DNA of 64,000 nt from Dioscorea cayenensis subsp. rotundata. Lineage: Eukaryota > Streptophyta > Magnoliopsida > Dioscoreales > Dioscoreaceae. Below the pieces are notes generated by a model. The model did not search any database and was not told the DNA's origin. It was given only the letters and a program-made list of their open reading frames with translations. Shown here piece by piece: positions 11,356-23,254 of this stretch. The position numbers and the translations under genes were made by a program. The number at the start of each line of letters is the position of its first letter. Within the stretch, counting starts at the first letter, position 1. Location: NCBI RefSeq assembly GCF_009730915.1, contig NC_052474.1, positions 7,909,501 through 7,973,500 on the forward strand, given 5' to 3'.

Positions 11356-12742
11356 TGATTATTGAATGGTAAAAGATAATTGACCTGGATTGATGTTGAA
11401 GGTTAAAAACAGAGATAAATTTGTAATGTTTGGGGGTTTTGTTTTTATAAAGTAATCTGTTTAAGAAAGTTGAGGACTTTGTGGTGATGTTAGCTTGCTT
11501 AACTATTTTTACTGTAGAATAAAATTCTTAATTCAAAATAAGCTGTTCATAAGACTCTTTTTCTTAATTTGTTAGTAAACTTTAATTCCCCTTTCTCTAT
11601 CCAAATAATAGTTATAAAAAAAAGACTTTATTACCAAAAACATAGAAGAATTAGGTTTTTTGGGTAAAAGATGCTCCCCTAATGGATGTAAGAAATCAAG
11701 CCCTCTGAATTTTAATTTTAATTTTGTTTTCAATACCAGTATATCAAATAAGAGGTAATTACATATAAATATAGAAAATCCGAAAAATCTCACATTTCAA
11801 AAGTGAGAGGAGTGAAAAAAGATATTATAAGTTATATGTGTTTTTTTTTTTACATAAGTATAACATTATTAAATATTAGTGTCACAATGTAAATGATTTC
11901 TGTTATATATGATATTTTTTATGAGATAACATATGATATAAGTGCCAATCACTCATGGGATAAACCGTGGATCAAAACTTCAACTTCCAATTAGAGAGGA
12001 GAAAAAAAATCCGTATTCTCTTATTATACACAAAATAGGAATGCCACACATGATTTTTCACTCTTGTTTTTTTTTCTATCACCCCTTAAATAACAAGCAC
12101 ATTATTTTAAACTTAATTAAATTAAAAAAATAATATTAATGATTGAAGTCCAGTGTTTACCATGTGTGAGCATCTCACTTTTGAATCTTTTCTCCACAGG
12201 ATCCAATGAAGAATGGTGTTCTTGCAGTGCAAACAATAAGAAACAATATAATGGCATCCACAGTGCTTGCAACCACAGCCATCACTCTCAGCTCACTCAT
12301 CAGTGTCTTTGTAGGAGTTACAACAACAAACTCATTAACTTCATCTTCCATGTTCTTCCCTCCAAACAACCCAGACACTCACTTGGCTTCAATCAAATTC
12401 CTCTCAATCTCTCTCTGTTTCCTCTTGGCCTTTTTGTGCAATGTTCAATCCATCAGATACTATGCTCATGTTAGCTTTTTATTAACAACACCTGCAAACA
12501 TTGAAGGTGGTGGTGGTGGTGCCATCTCTCTGGCCTATGTTACCAGGAACTTGAACCATGGCTGCTTCTTCTGGTCTTTGGGAATGAGAGCTTTCTATGT
12601 TTCTTTCACTCTATTTCTTTGGATCTTTGGTCCTGTTTTCATGTTTGTTTCTTGTGTTGTTATGTGCTCTTTGCTTTATTTCTTGGATACTGCCTCTGAG
12701 TCTGCAAGAGATATTCATGACCTATTTAATGGGGAGGTTTAG
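10418..12742 (+). CDS. DUF599 family membrane protein
   Basis: Two exons, 10418-10648 and 12200-12742, flank a 1551-bp GT-AG intron in phase 0 and encode 257 aa. The junction joins ...RAMIS to DPMKNGVL..., the expected contiguous DUF599 sequence. Family hallmarks are YHVWLL (about residues 44-49), the P-N-R-T-V-I-G-L-N-A motif near residues 57-66, W/R-rich RKRWV, and VQTIRNNIMAST after the intron. About four hydrophobic segments (residues 22-48, 97-117, 145-167, 213-243) predict a multi-pass membrane protein, and a short Gly run precedes the third quarter. The length is near the family's usual 240-260 aa. Several Met codons in the first 18 residues make the exact start uncertain; 10418 is the first in frame. 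The biochemical function of DUF599 is unknown. Confidence 0.9.
10661..10703 (+). repeat. (CTT)n then (ATT)n microsatellite in intron
   Basis: The DUF599 intron begins with about eight CTT units followed by about seven ATT units, starting a dozen bases after the splice donor at 10649. Apparent reading through this tract belongs to the intron. Confidence 0.85.
11324..11353. repeat. (TA)n microsatellite in the DUF599 intron
   Basis: An uninterrupted TA run inside the large intron, about 0.85 kb before the acceptor. Confidence 0.9.
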
Positions 12743-14035
12743 CAATGCACCTCTCTTGCTTGTAATGTCTTAACTTTGGAGATATTGATGATCTTTTAAT
12801 TTGTTTACCTTGTCAGGGTTGTGCGGATGAAATGAAACCGCATAGAAACCATAACTATCTATGTTTGTAATTGAGAGGTTTCGAGTTTAAGTCTCTCATA
12901 TTATTATTTATTTTCTGAGTTTCATGTTGGAGTTCTGTGTGATAAATACCCCTCATTTTTCACTCCACAGTTGCATCACGGGAGGTTTATTTCTAAGAGA
13001 TCAATTAAATCACTGTAATTAGTGCATTTCTGTACTGTTTTTTTTTACTTTGTCGCTTGTCGATTTTGTAAACAAAAAAAAATAACCAAAGGATCTTACT
13101 TTCAAAAAGAAAGAATGAACCTTTTTGATGCTCATGATCCTTTGATGTTTTAGGGTTTTTTTCTATTTTTAGTGAGATAGGTGGATCAAATAGTCTCACA
13201 TCTAATAGAGTTGTCAAATTTGTGAATCATCATCCTTTAATTTGCTTCTGTATTCATGGGGGATGAATTGAATAAATTCATCAACTTTTTTTGTGATACC
13301 GATGATTTTCTATTTTGTTTTTGTTGCATTTTACAAGAGTGAAGTTAAATAATTTTAAATCAAATAGGGAGAGAAGTGTATGCCCCCAATTTTAAAGATA
13401 ACTCAAATGTTTAAGGTAATAATTAGTATTTTCTCTTCCAATTATTTCACAATTTTATTTTTAATAGCTTATTTAAAGAAATAGATTTATAATGAATATA
13501 GAGAGAAGTGTCAAATTTACCGTTTAGTAATCTTTTGATTTGTTTTCTTAACATTTTATTTTTAGTGAAGTTGTTTTAATAATTTCAAAAAAAAAACAAA
13601 AAACAAAAGAAGTGTCTATTTTATGATGTGGTTGATCATTTGATTTATAATTAACTACGTACCATTATGATCTAGGCTTTATCATATATATATATATATA
13701 GCAAAGAATATTAATCGAATAATCTCACATCAAATAAACGTAATCACGACATTTATTAAGATTAAAAAATATATATATGAACAATATTAATGTAAAAGAT
13801 TCGCAAAGACTTGAATATATACAACTTGTAAGAGAGGATGGTTTTAGTCAATTGTAAATCTATTAGACCAAACTATTTATTTTGTGCCACATAACGTATG
13901 GTGCTTATTAAAAAAATTCAAATTTACATTGAGTGGACCATATTTATTGAGTGGACCATATTTAAAAATATCCATAAACAATGGGGAAAGGGTGTATGTT
14001 GGGGATATGCTAAATTGAAAGGAACTTATATATAT
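12743..14035. other. 3' flank and intergenic stretch
   Basis: This is the DUF599 3' flank. A segment near 12820-12910 has GGTTTCGAGTTTAAGTC, which resembles a Pol III B box of a tRNA-derived SINE, but no clear borders. The remainder is AT-rich. It ends in TATAT, where the inverted solo LTR is inserted. No gene was recognised. Confidence 0.45.
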
Positions 14036-15490
14036 TGATGGTTCAGGTGGGGGTGTGATATGCTAAGTTCACTCAAAAACTTACTTAAGATCAAACACTC
14101 ACACACAATTAAAGCAAGATAAAGGAGACAAGTAAATTAGTAACCCAGTTCGGCACAACCTTGTCTACATCTGGGGGGCCAGGCCTGGAGAAATAATCCA
14201 CTAAAAGAGGTATAGGAACAAGGAGTATAACACTCACTCACTCTCTCAATACAAAGAATATCCTCTCAAGATTGCCCGACGGCCACACTCTCAACTCTCA
14301 TCGAAGAGTCTCTCATTGTTGGCTCATCCTAAATCTTCAAGCATGATCTCTTATATAGACGCACCGACGTCCACAAAATTACCTCTTTTAGAATTCTCCA
14401 CGGCTTCCTAACTTGGACACCTTCCAAAGTTAGATGTTGCAACACCCAGTTGCAACAAGACCCACCTTACTGAACATGACTGAGTTCTAGCCAGATGCAC
14501 CCTAATCTGCGACCTTCAACCTCTTGGTTCCTTCAGTTCGCCTCGTAGTAGTTGACTCGACCCAGAGCTCCTCCTGCCTGCAGCTACTTCCTTCCTCATG
14601 TCACTTCAGTAGGTCTCCCTCTCCCGAGGGACGTGCCCACCAAGGCACACGCGACCATCTCACCAAAGATAGCCACCGAAGATCTCCCGATCTTCTTTCC
14701 AAATTTGGCCCAAGTTTGGTCTTCCCAAATGATCTTCTTTTGGCACATGAAATATTGTTACTAAACTTGATCTTGTTTTCATCCAAGTTTAGCCTTCAAT
14801 ATTTTCAAGCATGATCTTCAATCATCCATGCTTGGATCTCCAAATCTCTAATCATATCTTATGCAATCTTCAATCAATCTCCTCATATGACTAGTCTCCT
14901 TGAATAGTTCCGCCCATAAATAGCTCTTGGATCTTTCTTCAATTAGTGATGCTAAATATGGTCTTGATAATCTCCTTGGCATGTCTTTACCTTATTTAGT
15001 TTGTGTCTTCAAATAGCTTCACACCAAACTAAACATTGTGTCTTCTAAAGCTTCATACCAAGTTTAACTTGTGTCTTCTAATATAATCTTCATGATCTTG
15101 AACTCTTGCCAATAATAGAATATTCTTCTCTTTTCAAATAGATCTTTTTAAAAAAGTTTGAATAATCATCCCGGATCTTACCAAGGATAGATAATCATAC
15201 CTAAAATAAAACTTACCTTTCTTGAAGAGATCCTATAGTTTTGATGCATTTACCAATAATAGTTTATCATCACATGATTGTATTGAGAGGAATATCTACT
15301 AAATAAAGTCTTCAACCTTGATCTTCATAAAATCTTCACCTAGATCTTCATCACATGTCATGACCTCATCCTTTACCACATCATCATCCTAGTCACCTTT
15401 TATTTTGATGAGTCATTTCTAACCACGTCATCATGTCATGTCACCACTTGGCTTGTCATATAATGTCAATCTACGTCTTCAGACTTAACA
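14036..15490 (-). mobile_element. Solo LTR, copy B (about 1.46 kb, reverse orientation)
   Basis: On the minus strand this segment starts TGTTAAGTCTGAAGACG and ends GAACCATCA, matching copy A (1649-3114) end to end with substitutions and small indels. TATAT flanks it on both sides, consistent with a 5-bp target duplication in a TA tract. No gag-pol sequence adjoins. Short ORFs inside are chance readings of the LTR. Confidence 0.8.
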
Positions 15491-16404
15491 TATATATATA
15501 TATTGATAAAACAAAAAACAAGAAATAAAAAAATGTTGTTAAAAAACATATAATCTCAAGAGAAAATAAAAAACAAAAACACCAGGGATCTATAAGGTTC
15601 GGTGATGTACTTACGTCATCAAGAACAAAAGCAGTTATAATTTTTTATTATTTTATAAAATTGGGTTAAATCATTATGACTAACTAACCCTATTTGGTAC
15701 AAATTTATAAATTAAAAAATATAAAAAAAGATAAAATAAAATAACAAAAACTAAATAAGTAAAATAAAAAAAACTAATAAACAGTAGCGTTCAATAAAAA
15801 AAAGAAAATATATAAAGAGAAATTCTAAATGAGAATAATAAGAATAATTATATCTTGAATATTACTCTTGTTTGTCATATTAAAAATATAAACTAATTTA
15901 ATGGTACAAAAGGCAATGGTAATGATATATAATAGTGAAGAGAGTACTATGTCACATACCATGATTTAATACATTGCCTAAAGTAATATTCTGATATATC
16001 CAAAAATAGTAAACTCAAAAAATTTACCTACAAAATACATGTTTTCTAAAAGGATCCAGGCAAGTACTTGTGGTACAATCACTTATTATATGTTGTAATA
16101 AGCTTGAAAACTTTGTAACAGATGATACATATTTATTTATTTATTTATTTTTACTCTTTTAGAAATTTTGAAAATTTAGTAGTCAAGTGAAATGATGTAG
16201 AAAATCATAAAGGGCATAATTATTTTATTTTAATAAAATGAACAAATTACTATTTAAATAATTTATCAATTGTGAGAAAAGATTTGATCTATCAATCTCT
16301 TATACGTGACTTTTGTATTTTACTATTAGGCCAGGTTGGCAAAGAGCATTAATATTCTTCACTTATCTCCTGATATTAACTTATTAACAATTAACAAGAA
16401 TCAA
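15491..16404. other. AT-rich intergenic stretch
   Basis: A-rich low-complexity DNA with a (TTTA)n run near 16131-16150. No gene or element boundary was seen. Confidence 0.5.
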
Positions 16405-16760
16405 TTTTTTTTTTTTTGAAAAAGTGGATAAACCACAATCATTAAAAAAGAGTAACAGTCTGAGGCGCAAGATACATAAGCGCACAACACCCAAAGGTGG
16501 GTATGAAGAGAGACAAAAACAAACTTTAACCACCAGAGGTGATTACAAAATAGCAAACCAACCAACAAAAATCAAATTGGTAGAAAAATATGATGATAAT
16601 AAAAGGAAAAAAAAACCGTATGAAAAACATGTACATGGATGGGAATCTCTCAATGTCAAGCTTTTGTACCTTTTGAACGAGCTAAGTGAGGTTGCCATCA
16701 AGCAATAAAGATGAACACCAACCTCTCCCACAAGTGATGGATGCCTTCAAATAAATCAAG
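16405..16760 (-). mobile_element. LINE 3'-end remnant
   Basis: On the minus strand the segment ends GTGGTTTATCCACTTTTTC followed by a poly(A) run (plus-strand T tract 16405-16417). That is the usual 3' terminus of plant L1-type LINEs. No reverse transcriptase remains. The 94-codon plus-strand frame here is antisense and not considered a gene. Confidence 0.55.
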
Positions 16761-17976
16761 GCCATGACATGTCCCACATCTCTTTCACCAACTTGATAAG
16801 ATAAAAAGGACTACCCAATGTCTATGGTCCCTCTCTTTCTCTTCTTTCAAACACTATATATATATATATTCAATTTAAATATAAAATAGATTTCCTTTTC
16901 ATTAACATAGATCTTGTGTGAAAAGTAGCAGGCAAAAGGATTTCTCATACAAGTGCCACACAAAATAAAGCAATACTTGAAAGTCTGCGTTATTGATTTT
17001 ATGAGCATGAGTTTTTCATGTTACAATTAATATTTCCTTTTTTTACTGAACTGAATAATGCTTTATTAAGTGCTCTGTCGAAAGTTAGTTTTGCCTCCAT
17101 GTAGTAGATCTTACCAATTGTTCATCCCCTGCACTTCATCAGCTTTCTTGATTCCCTGGCATTTTGTCTCAATTGCCTTTTAATCACGTGTTTCCATTTT
17201 TTTCATGTCATTCGAGGATAGACGAGTCAATTTTTTTTTTACGAAATGTGGATAAATTACTTTAGAAAAGTGCATAGACGTAAAATAAATCGTTTCAATA
17301 CATTTATGTTTTCACCTTACGTGCATTAAGATTCAAATTTGGTTTTTCCACTATGACACTAACACCCTTGCATAGAGAACCATGTGCCAATAGTTAAAAA
17401 AAGTATCTTTAATAAAAGAATAAACATTTTTAAAAAATACTCATACCATAATATAGGTGAGTAACCATACCACCACATTTATAATATTTTACGTTTATAA
17501 ATGCTTGTATAAAAATTAATCACACTAATTGGATTTTATTGACACGCAAACTAGCTAGTAAATCTTATCCAAACTCGACTGCGAAGACACACTTGAACAA
17601 TATCTATTTTTAAATTGTGATTATAATAGTATGGGTTACACTAACTAGTTTATTGTGTTGGATTTTTAATTTTTATTTTTTTAATAATAATAATATACAT
17701 ATATACATATAAAAAACACCCAACAATGTATAATTGTATAATTTTCTACTTACAATAGACTAATGCTTCTATATTGAATTTTAGTTCATGTTCTATAAGC
17801 CCATATATATATATATATATATATAAAAACTGTTGGATCAACATCCAATTTGTCTCTCCTTATCTAAATCTTAAACTCCACTTATCCCACTCACGTTCTT
17901 TTTTTACTTTTTTTATTATTTATGGACATCTACTTATGTAAATTTTAAATTTAAAAATGTCTATAAAAAACACAAG

Positions 17977-18024
<48 letters not shown>

Positions 18025-19567
18025 AGTTATATAAATTCAAACAATTCTTCCTGCAGTCATTCAGTCTCTTTGTGCAAATATAGAGGAGTAATGTAATAAA
18101 CCATGCTAGTACGCTAGTGTTCTCTATTGTATTATTATTTCATTCAATAATATTTTCACATGATTCTAACAAAAAAAATTTTCTTGTTGTTGTCATGTTT
18201 ATTTATCAAAACAAAACAAAATAAATAAATAAATAAATATTGCAAAGTCTTCCATCTATACAAGTTGCATGAATGTACAAAATTTTAGATTGAGAAACAA
18301 CCACTCATTAGGCTTTAACAAAGTTCTATCTTGTGCATGCATATGGAGCATATTATTGGGGGGATCATGATTCATGTCTATCAAAATGGTACTTTGAATT
18401 AGATGAATGGCATCCACAAAGAGGATCCTTGATGGAATGGTACTTTGGTTTCCTTTTCCACATGGGAATTAATGGGGAAGCCAATTTGGAGATTTCATTC
18501 ATTGTGATAAACACCAACTTGCAACTTGCAAGTTGGGTGGTGGGTTTATTTGTCTTTCTCTCAATTTTCTTGTTTTTGAGTTTTACACACAACTCTAGGT
18601 ACATTTTTTTTAAAAAAAAAATATTATTTCCTTTTTTTTCTCTCTCTCTCTTTTGTTATATTATCAATCTCACAATTTTTATATTTTGAATTAAATGAAT
18701 TTGTTACTTAAAGTGAAAATTGTAAACTGAGACAAGTTAAATACAACTGGCATATAACTCATGCAACTATTATTGTGATAAAGATAAATCACAAAATTGT
18801 AGGTTTAGGTTTACAAATTCCATGAGTTACATGAGCTATTATTTTCTAGTATCTTTAAAGTATAGATTAATTTATTTTTTTATATTTTTTTATAAAATGG
18901 ATAAGCTATTTACATTAAATATTGTGAGAGGGAGTTACTCACTTAATTTCTCACTAGTGCAAGAAAAAAAAAATTACTATCCTACTAATAATAGGTGGTA
19001 GATTAAGTTAAATTTAGTAAATATATTTAAATGCTTGGGATTTAATTCATCCTAAGAAGAGAGATTTGCAACATAATTTTCAATATAGTGTTTGATATAA
19101 TCAATAATATATTATAATAAAGTAAAAGAGAAAGTAGTTAAAATTGCAACATAATTAGATCTATAAATGAAGCTAAATTGTGAATTCATAGTGACTGCCA
19201 ATAATTACAAGTTCAATAAAATCATTTATTTACTGATTTTTTTAAATATATATATATATATAATTAAAGAAAAGCAATAAAATTGGAGAAAAAAAAAAAG
19301 CTGGCTAAATAATATTTCTATATATCCAGTAATACACATCACGCAAAAACAGGTAAACAAAAAGAAAATTACAAAAAATTAAAATTAAAATTAAAAAAAA
19401 CAGAAGAAGAAGAAGAAGAGCTCAAACTCTCTTCAAAAAGAAAAGGCTCAGAAAAAAAGCCCTCAAAAAAACCTAAAAAAATTAAAAGCAGGATAGAGAT
19501 AATCATCATCAACGACAACGACACAGAGATCATCACAGCCGTACGATCGAGACCGGAACGGAGGGAT
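16761..19567. other. AT-rich intergenic stretch
   Basis: No gene was recognised. It contains another poly(T)-ACGAAATGTGGATAAAT stretch near 17231-17258 that resembles a second LINE 3' tail, several TA tracts, and an unexplained 118-codon frame at 18333-18689 without start context, known domain or splice partners. Confidence 0.45.
17981..18021. repeat. (TA)20 microsatellite
   Basis: The longest uninterrupted TA run I noticed in the window, about 40 bp. Confidence 0.9.
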
Positions 19568-20029
19568 TCAGTAAGAGGGAGAGAGCCAAGCGACGAGCTC
19601 GGCGCCGATCCGGCGGTCGGCGGCATCGCTATCGGCGGCGAGCGGGGAACGGCAAAGTGGGCAGCTGAGATTCATCTGATCGAGCCAGCCGTCCAAACAC
19701 TCGGCGTGGAACACGTGGCAGCAGGAGAGCCGTCGGACACGATCGCCACGGGCGAGGCCGCAGAGGCAAACAACGCAATCCTCATCGGGGCCGTCGTAGG
19801 CGGAGGGACGAGCGGCGTTGAGGGTATCGGCGAGGGCGATGAGGCTGGCGAGGCCGGATCCCGAGGCAGCGGAGAGGATTGGGGCGGCGGCGGAGCGAGA
19901 GAGGCCGAGAGAGTGGAGGAGACACAACAACAAGGATCGGAGGTAGGAGACCCAGCCGGCGGCCGCAACGACGAGAAGGATCGGGATCGAGTCGCCGGAG
20001 GCGTCGCTGAGAGAGTTGGAGAGGCCCAT
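19568..20029 (-). CDS. RING-H2 E3 ubiquitin ligase, RHA2-like
   Basis: Intronless 153-aa protein. A hydrophobic N-terminal segment (about residues 16-40) precedes a linker and a C-terminal RING-H2 domain with all eight zinc ligands: C85, C88, C103, H105, H108, C111, C123 and C126. W115 sits in the usual position before the last Cys pair. The start [19 protein letters not shown] and overall layout match Arabidopsis RHA2A/RHA2B (about 155 aa), which promote ABA signalling, so it should transfer ubiquitin from an E2 to a substrate. The gene is clearly GC-rich against its AT-rich surroundings, which is common for intronless monocot genes. A TATA box lies about 60 bp upstream. Assignment to RHA2 versus another small RING-H2 clade is from memory. 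Confidence 0.92.
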   Translation of the reverse strand: MGLSNSLSDASGDSIPILLVVAAAGWVSYLRSLLLCLLHSLGLSRSAAAPILSAASGSGLASLIALADTLNAARPSAYDGPDEDCVVCLCGLARGDRVRRLSCCHVFHAECLDGWLDQMNLSCPLCRSPLAADSDAADRRIGAELVAWLSPSY

Positions 20030-20086
20030 CGCCGGCGGTGATTGAGATTGCGAATGATTTGGGGGAGAATGTGGGCGATGGTGGGA

Positions 20087-20095
20087 TTTATATAG
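20087..20095 (-). promoter_or_regulatory. TATA box of the RING-H2 gene
   Basis: CTATATAAA on the minus strand lies about 60 bp upstream of the ATG at 20029, implying a very short 5' UTR. Confidence 0.6.
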
Positions 20096-20099
20096 TCGG

Positions 20100-20644
20100 T
20101 TCTTTTTGCATGTTGCCCCTTGAAAAATAGTTTAATTTTTTTTAACGTTTTAGTACGCTATAATTTTTATAATTACCGTTACACTTTTTTTTAAAAAAAA
20201 AAAAAATCCCAAATTTTAGTTGTTAAGGACCTAAGATAATTTTTATTTTTCAGTCAAGAGCCCTCTTGACTGCTTTTTAATGACTAGTGTCCTTTTTTAA
20301 AAAAAAATAAATAAATTTGACCATTTACTAAGTTTTCAATATTCATCACTGGACCACCCTACAAAGGGTGTTTGGTATTTTTATGTCCAATTCCTACATA
20401 GTAATTGAGTGTTCGGACGTACTTCTCAATATATATATATATATATATAGTCATAGTCATTGGTGGATAAAATTTCTCACTAGTAAACAATTTATATATG
20501 TTTGAGCAAGATTTGAATTGTAATGGTGAGTTTTAACAAGCTATAAAGGGATATTATGATGCGAGTGTCATCCTTTTTAATATAACTATGATGATGTCTA
20601 TTTTTAAAATTTAATTCATTTGCATATATATATATATATATATA
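20100..20644. other. Upstream flank of the RING-H2 gene
   Basis: AT-rich sequence with TA tracts near 20430-20449 and 20624-20645. No further gene was recognised. Confidence 0.45.
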
Positions 20645-20816
20645 TAACAATTGAGTACAATATAAATTAGGTAGCTAAAGTGAATATTAATTAGAGTTTA
20701 ACAGGGACATCTGTACATGATGGATGCTCATAACAATTGAGTACAATATAAATTAGGTAGCTAAAGTGAATATTAATTAGAGTTTAACAGGGACATCTGT
20801 ACATGATGGATGCTCA
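20645..20816 (+). repeat. Perfect 86-bp tandem duplication
   Basis: Units 20645-20730 and 20731-20816 appear identical base for base, each starting TAACAATTGAGTAC and ending GATGGATGCTCA. A (TA)n tract lies directly before the first unit and another directly after the second. The lack of differences suggests a very recent duplication or an assembly artefact. Confidence 0.9.
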
Positions 20817-21930
20817 TATATATATATATATATATACTCTTTAGTACATATGCACTATTAAAATGAGTACATATGTACTATTAAAATATATTATTATATG
20901 TTAAATAAAAAAATATTTTTTTAAAAAAATTAATGCTCATTATATATATATATATATATATTTAAAAAGTTAAATTTATTTTATTCATTATATCCAATCT
21001 TAAAAATTTCTAATAGTGATTAACTCAACTCTTATATATATATATATATATATACAGCTTTTAAAAAAAATTAGTCTTATTTATTACATCTAAATGAAAA
21101 TTAACATTATTCGGAAATTTAAATAAAATTCTAATTTTATTATTATGAAAATTAATATTTATATAATTTATAATATATTTCAATAGTACATATGAGGTAG
21201 ATGAGTATATATATAAATAAATCTAATTTTAAAATATATACAAAGTATCTATTTGTTTTTTTAGAGGGGTCGACAAACAATGAATGAATTTTCATGATGT
21301 ATAAAGAAAATTTTTAATATAACAGAAAATTCATAAATTATCCTCCGCAGGACATTTTTGTACGTTACTCAATTTTTTAATTAATTTTGGCGTTTAATTA
21401 AGGTGTTATTTGCGGGTACGAATGCAAAAAGAAAAAAAGGATACAATTTACAATAAGTTATTATGTGGACAAGAAAAGAAGAGGCCTCATGTGAGCGGGT
21501 CGGGGATGGTGATTGGATTTGCTGTTTGGTATGAAACATATACACAGTCTTTTGATGATGTATTACCCGTTGATTTTGCATGGTGATTAGTGTGTATTCG
21601 TGTATTGATGGTAAGGATGATCAAGATTGTTCAGAGTGTGAAAGCTTGAGGAGGTTTCCAGATGTGTTGGAATAGAGAAGTCTATATTTTTTCTTTTTGT
21701 GCTTTTATTGGCTACTTGACTTGATTTCTTGATATGATAGTTATCAGTTAAGTGTTAGCTTTTTCACATTTTTTGTGATGCGAAAAAAATTAAAAATATA
21801 AAAAAAAATCAAATATTTAATAAAATATAATAATTACTGAAGATATTTTGATTTATTTATCGAGTCTCATACGTAAAGTATTTGTATTATTATAAAAAAA
21901 CAAATTATAATATCAATTCAAACACCAAAA
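20817..21930. other. TA-tract-rich intergenic stretch
   Basis: Further TA tracts lie at about 20817-20836, 20941-20960 and 21033-21054. A short doubled motif around AGTACATATG near 20843-20888 is also present. No gene was recognised. Confidence 0.5.
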
Positions 21931-22093
21931 CCACTTGGTTCAAGTGATTAGCTACACCAAAATAAAGTGTTTCGTGTGGAGTGCGGAGTGACGAGATTCA
22001 AATCTTTATTGGAGGAATTAACTCACGGCACGGGTTGATATCACAATCAACTCACGCGTCATAGAAACATGCGTTTGTTGTCCTTAAAAAAAA
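21931..22093 (+). mobile_element. Possible tRNA-derived SINE
   Basis: The segment has an A-box-like TGGTTCAAGTGATTAGC near 21936 and a B-box-like GATTCAAATC at 21994-22003, and it ends in CCTTAAAAAAAAC. This order and spacing resemble plant tRNA-related SINEs. Target duplications could not be defined. Confidence 0.4.
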
Positions 22094-22751
22094 CAAATAG
22101 AATGATGATATCAGACACGTTAAAATATTATCTTTATATTTGTGCAAATTTTTTTAAAATGATATATCTATTTTATGAAAAAAAATTTATTATTATAAAT
22201 ATAATTATTTGATATTCATAATTATAAGATTATTAAACATTTTATTATAAAAATAAGTGAAATTTAGGTCACAAATCAATGATTTATTAATAAAAATGAA
22301 TTATAAAAAAAGTTAGACAGTCCGACCATTGATTAAAAAATCATTAATTAGTGATGAAGGATAAATACAATAATTAAATAAAAAAAGAGATCAGAAATCA
22401 CAATCATGCAAATAATTGTTAATTAAATAAATAATTAGACTAAGATGATGATTAGTTAGCCGACCACGTAAGTAGCACGGAAGCCACAAGCTGCAAAAAG
22501 CTTTAATTAATGTGATTGGAATATAAGACCAGTGAGAGAGAAAAGGTATAAATAATGAGAAAAGGAAGCATGACCAAAGTTATAAAATACATGCAAGTGT
22601 GAGTTAATTAGAGATTTCTCAAATAATAAAGGATTAGATGGTGATACGCCGAGATTTTAGGGCATAAACATGCATGCTTTTCAATTTTATATATACACCT
22701 CTCCATCATCTTCAAATACACCTGTTTTTAATATAATTTAATAAAAATACA

Positions 22752-23214
22752 TGAAGTTATTATTTGAGTAAGTAATAGTTCCTATTTTATTAATTTAAAA
22801 ATTTTAATTTAAATACATAAATTTGGGGTTTCCATCGTTTGAACTTTTGGGTTGAATCGATCTCATGTATTATATTTGATTTTTATTTAATATAATATTC
22901 AAAGTTTGATTTATTTTGTTTGTTTATAATTTTAATTTATATCTAATGTAGTATTAGAGTTTGGTTTGTATTGTTTGTTTGTAACTTTGGCTTTACATTG
23001 TATCAGAGTTTGATTTATCTGATTTGATTATAATGTCATCCTATCTATGAAGATAATCAATCATTATTACAATTCTATCATTTTTTTTTATTTAAATTTT
23101 GTATTTAATCTATTTAGTTAAAAGTTTTTATAAAAAAATTGATTATCAATTCAATTAAAATTTCACATTTGAATACAGCCACTTCTAAATGCAAGATTAT
23201 GTGAATTATGTATG

Positions 23215-23254
<40 letters not shown>

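Noticed and set aside
16424..16708. 94-codon Lys-rich ORF
   Set aside because: Antisense to a LINE 3' end with poly(T) at its start.
18333..18689. 118-codon ORF on the plus strand
   Set aside because: Its first half looks somewhat protein-like, but it has no recognised domain, no splice partners and a tail of AT-rich low complexity.
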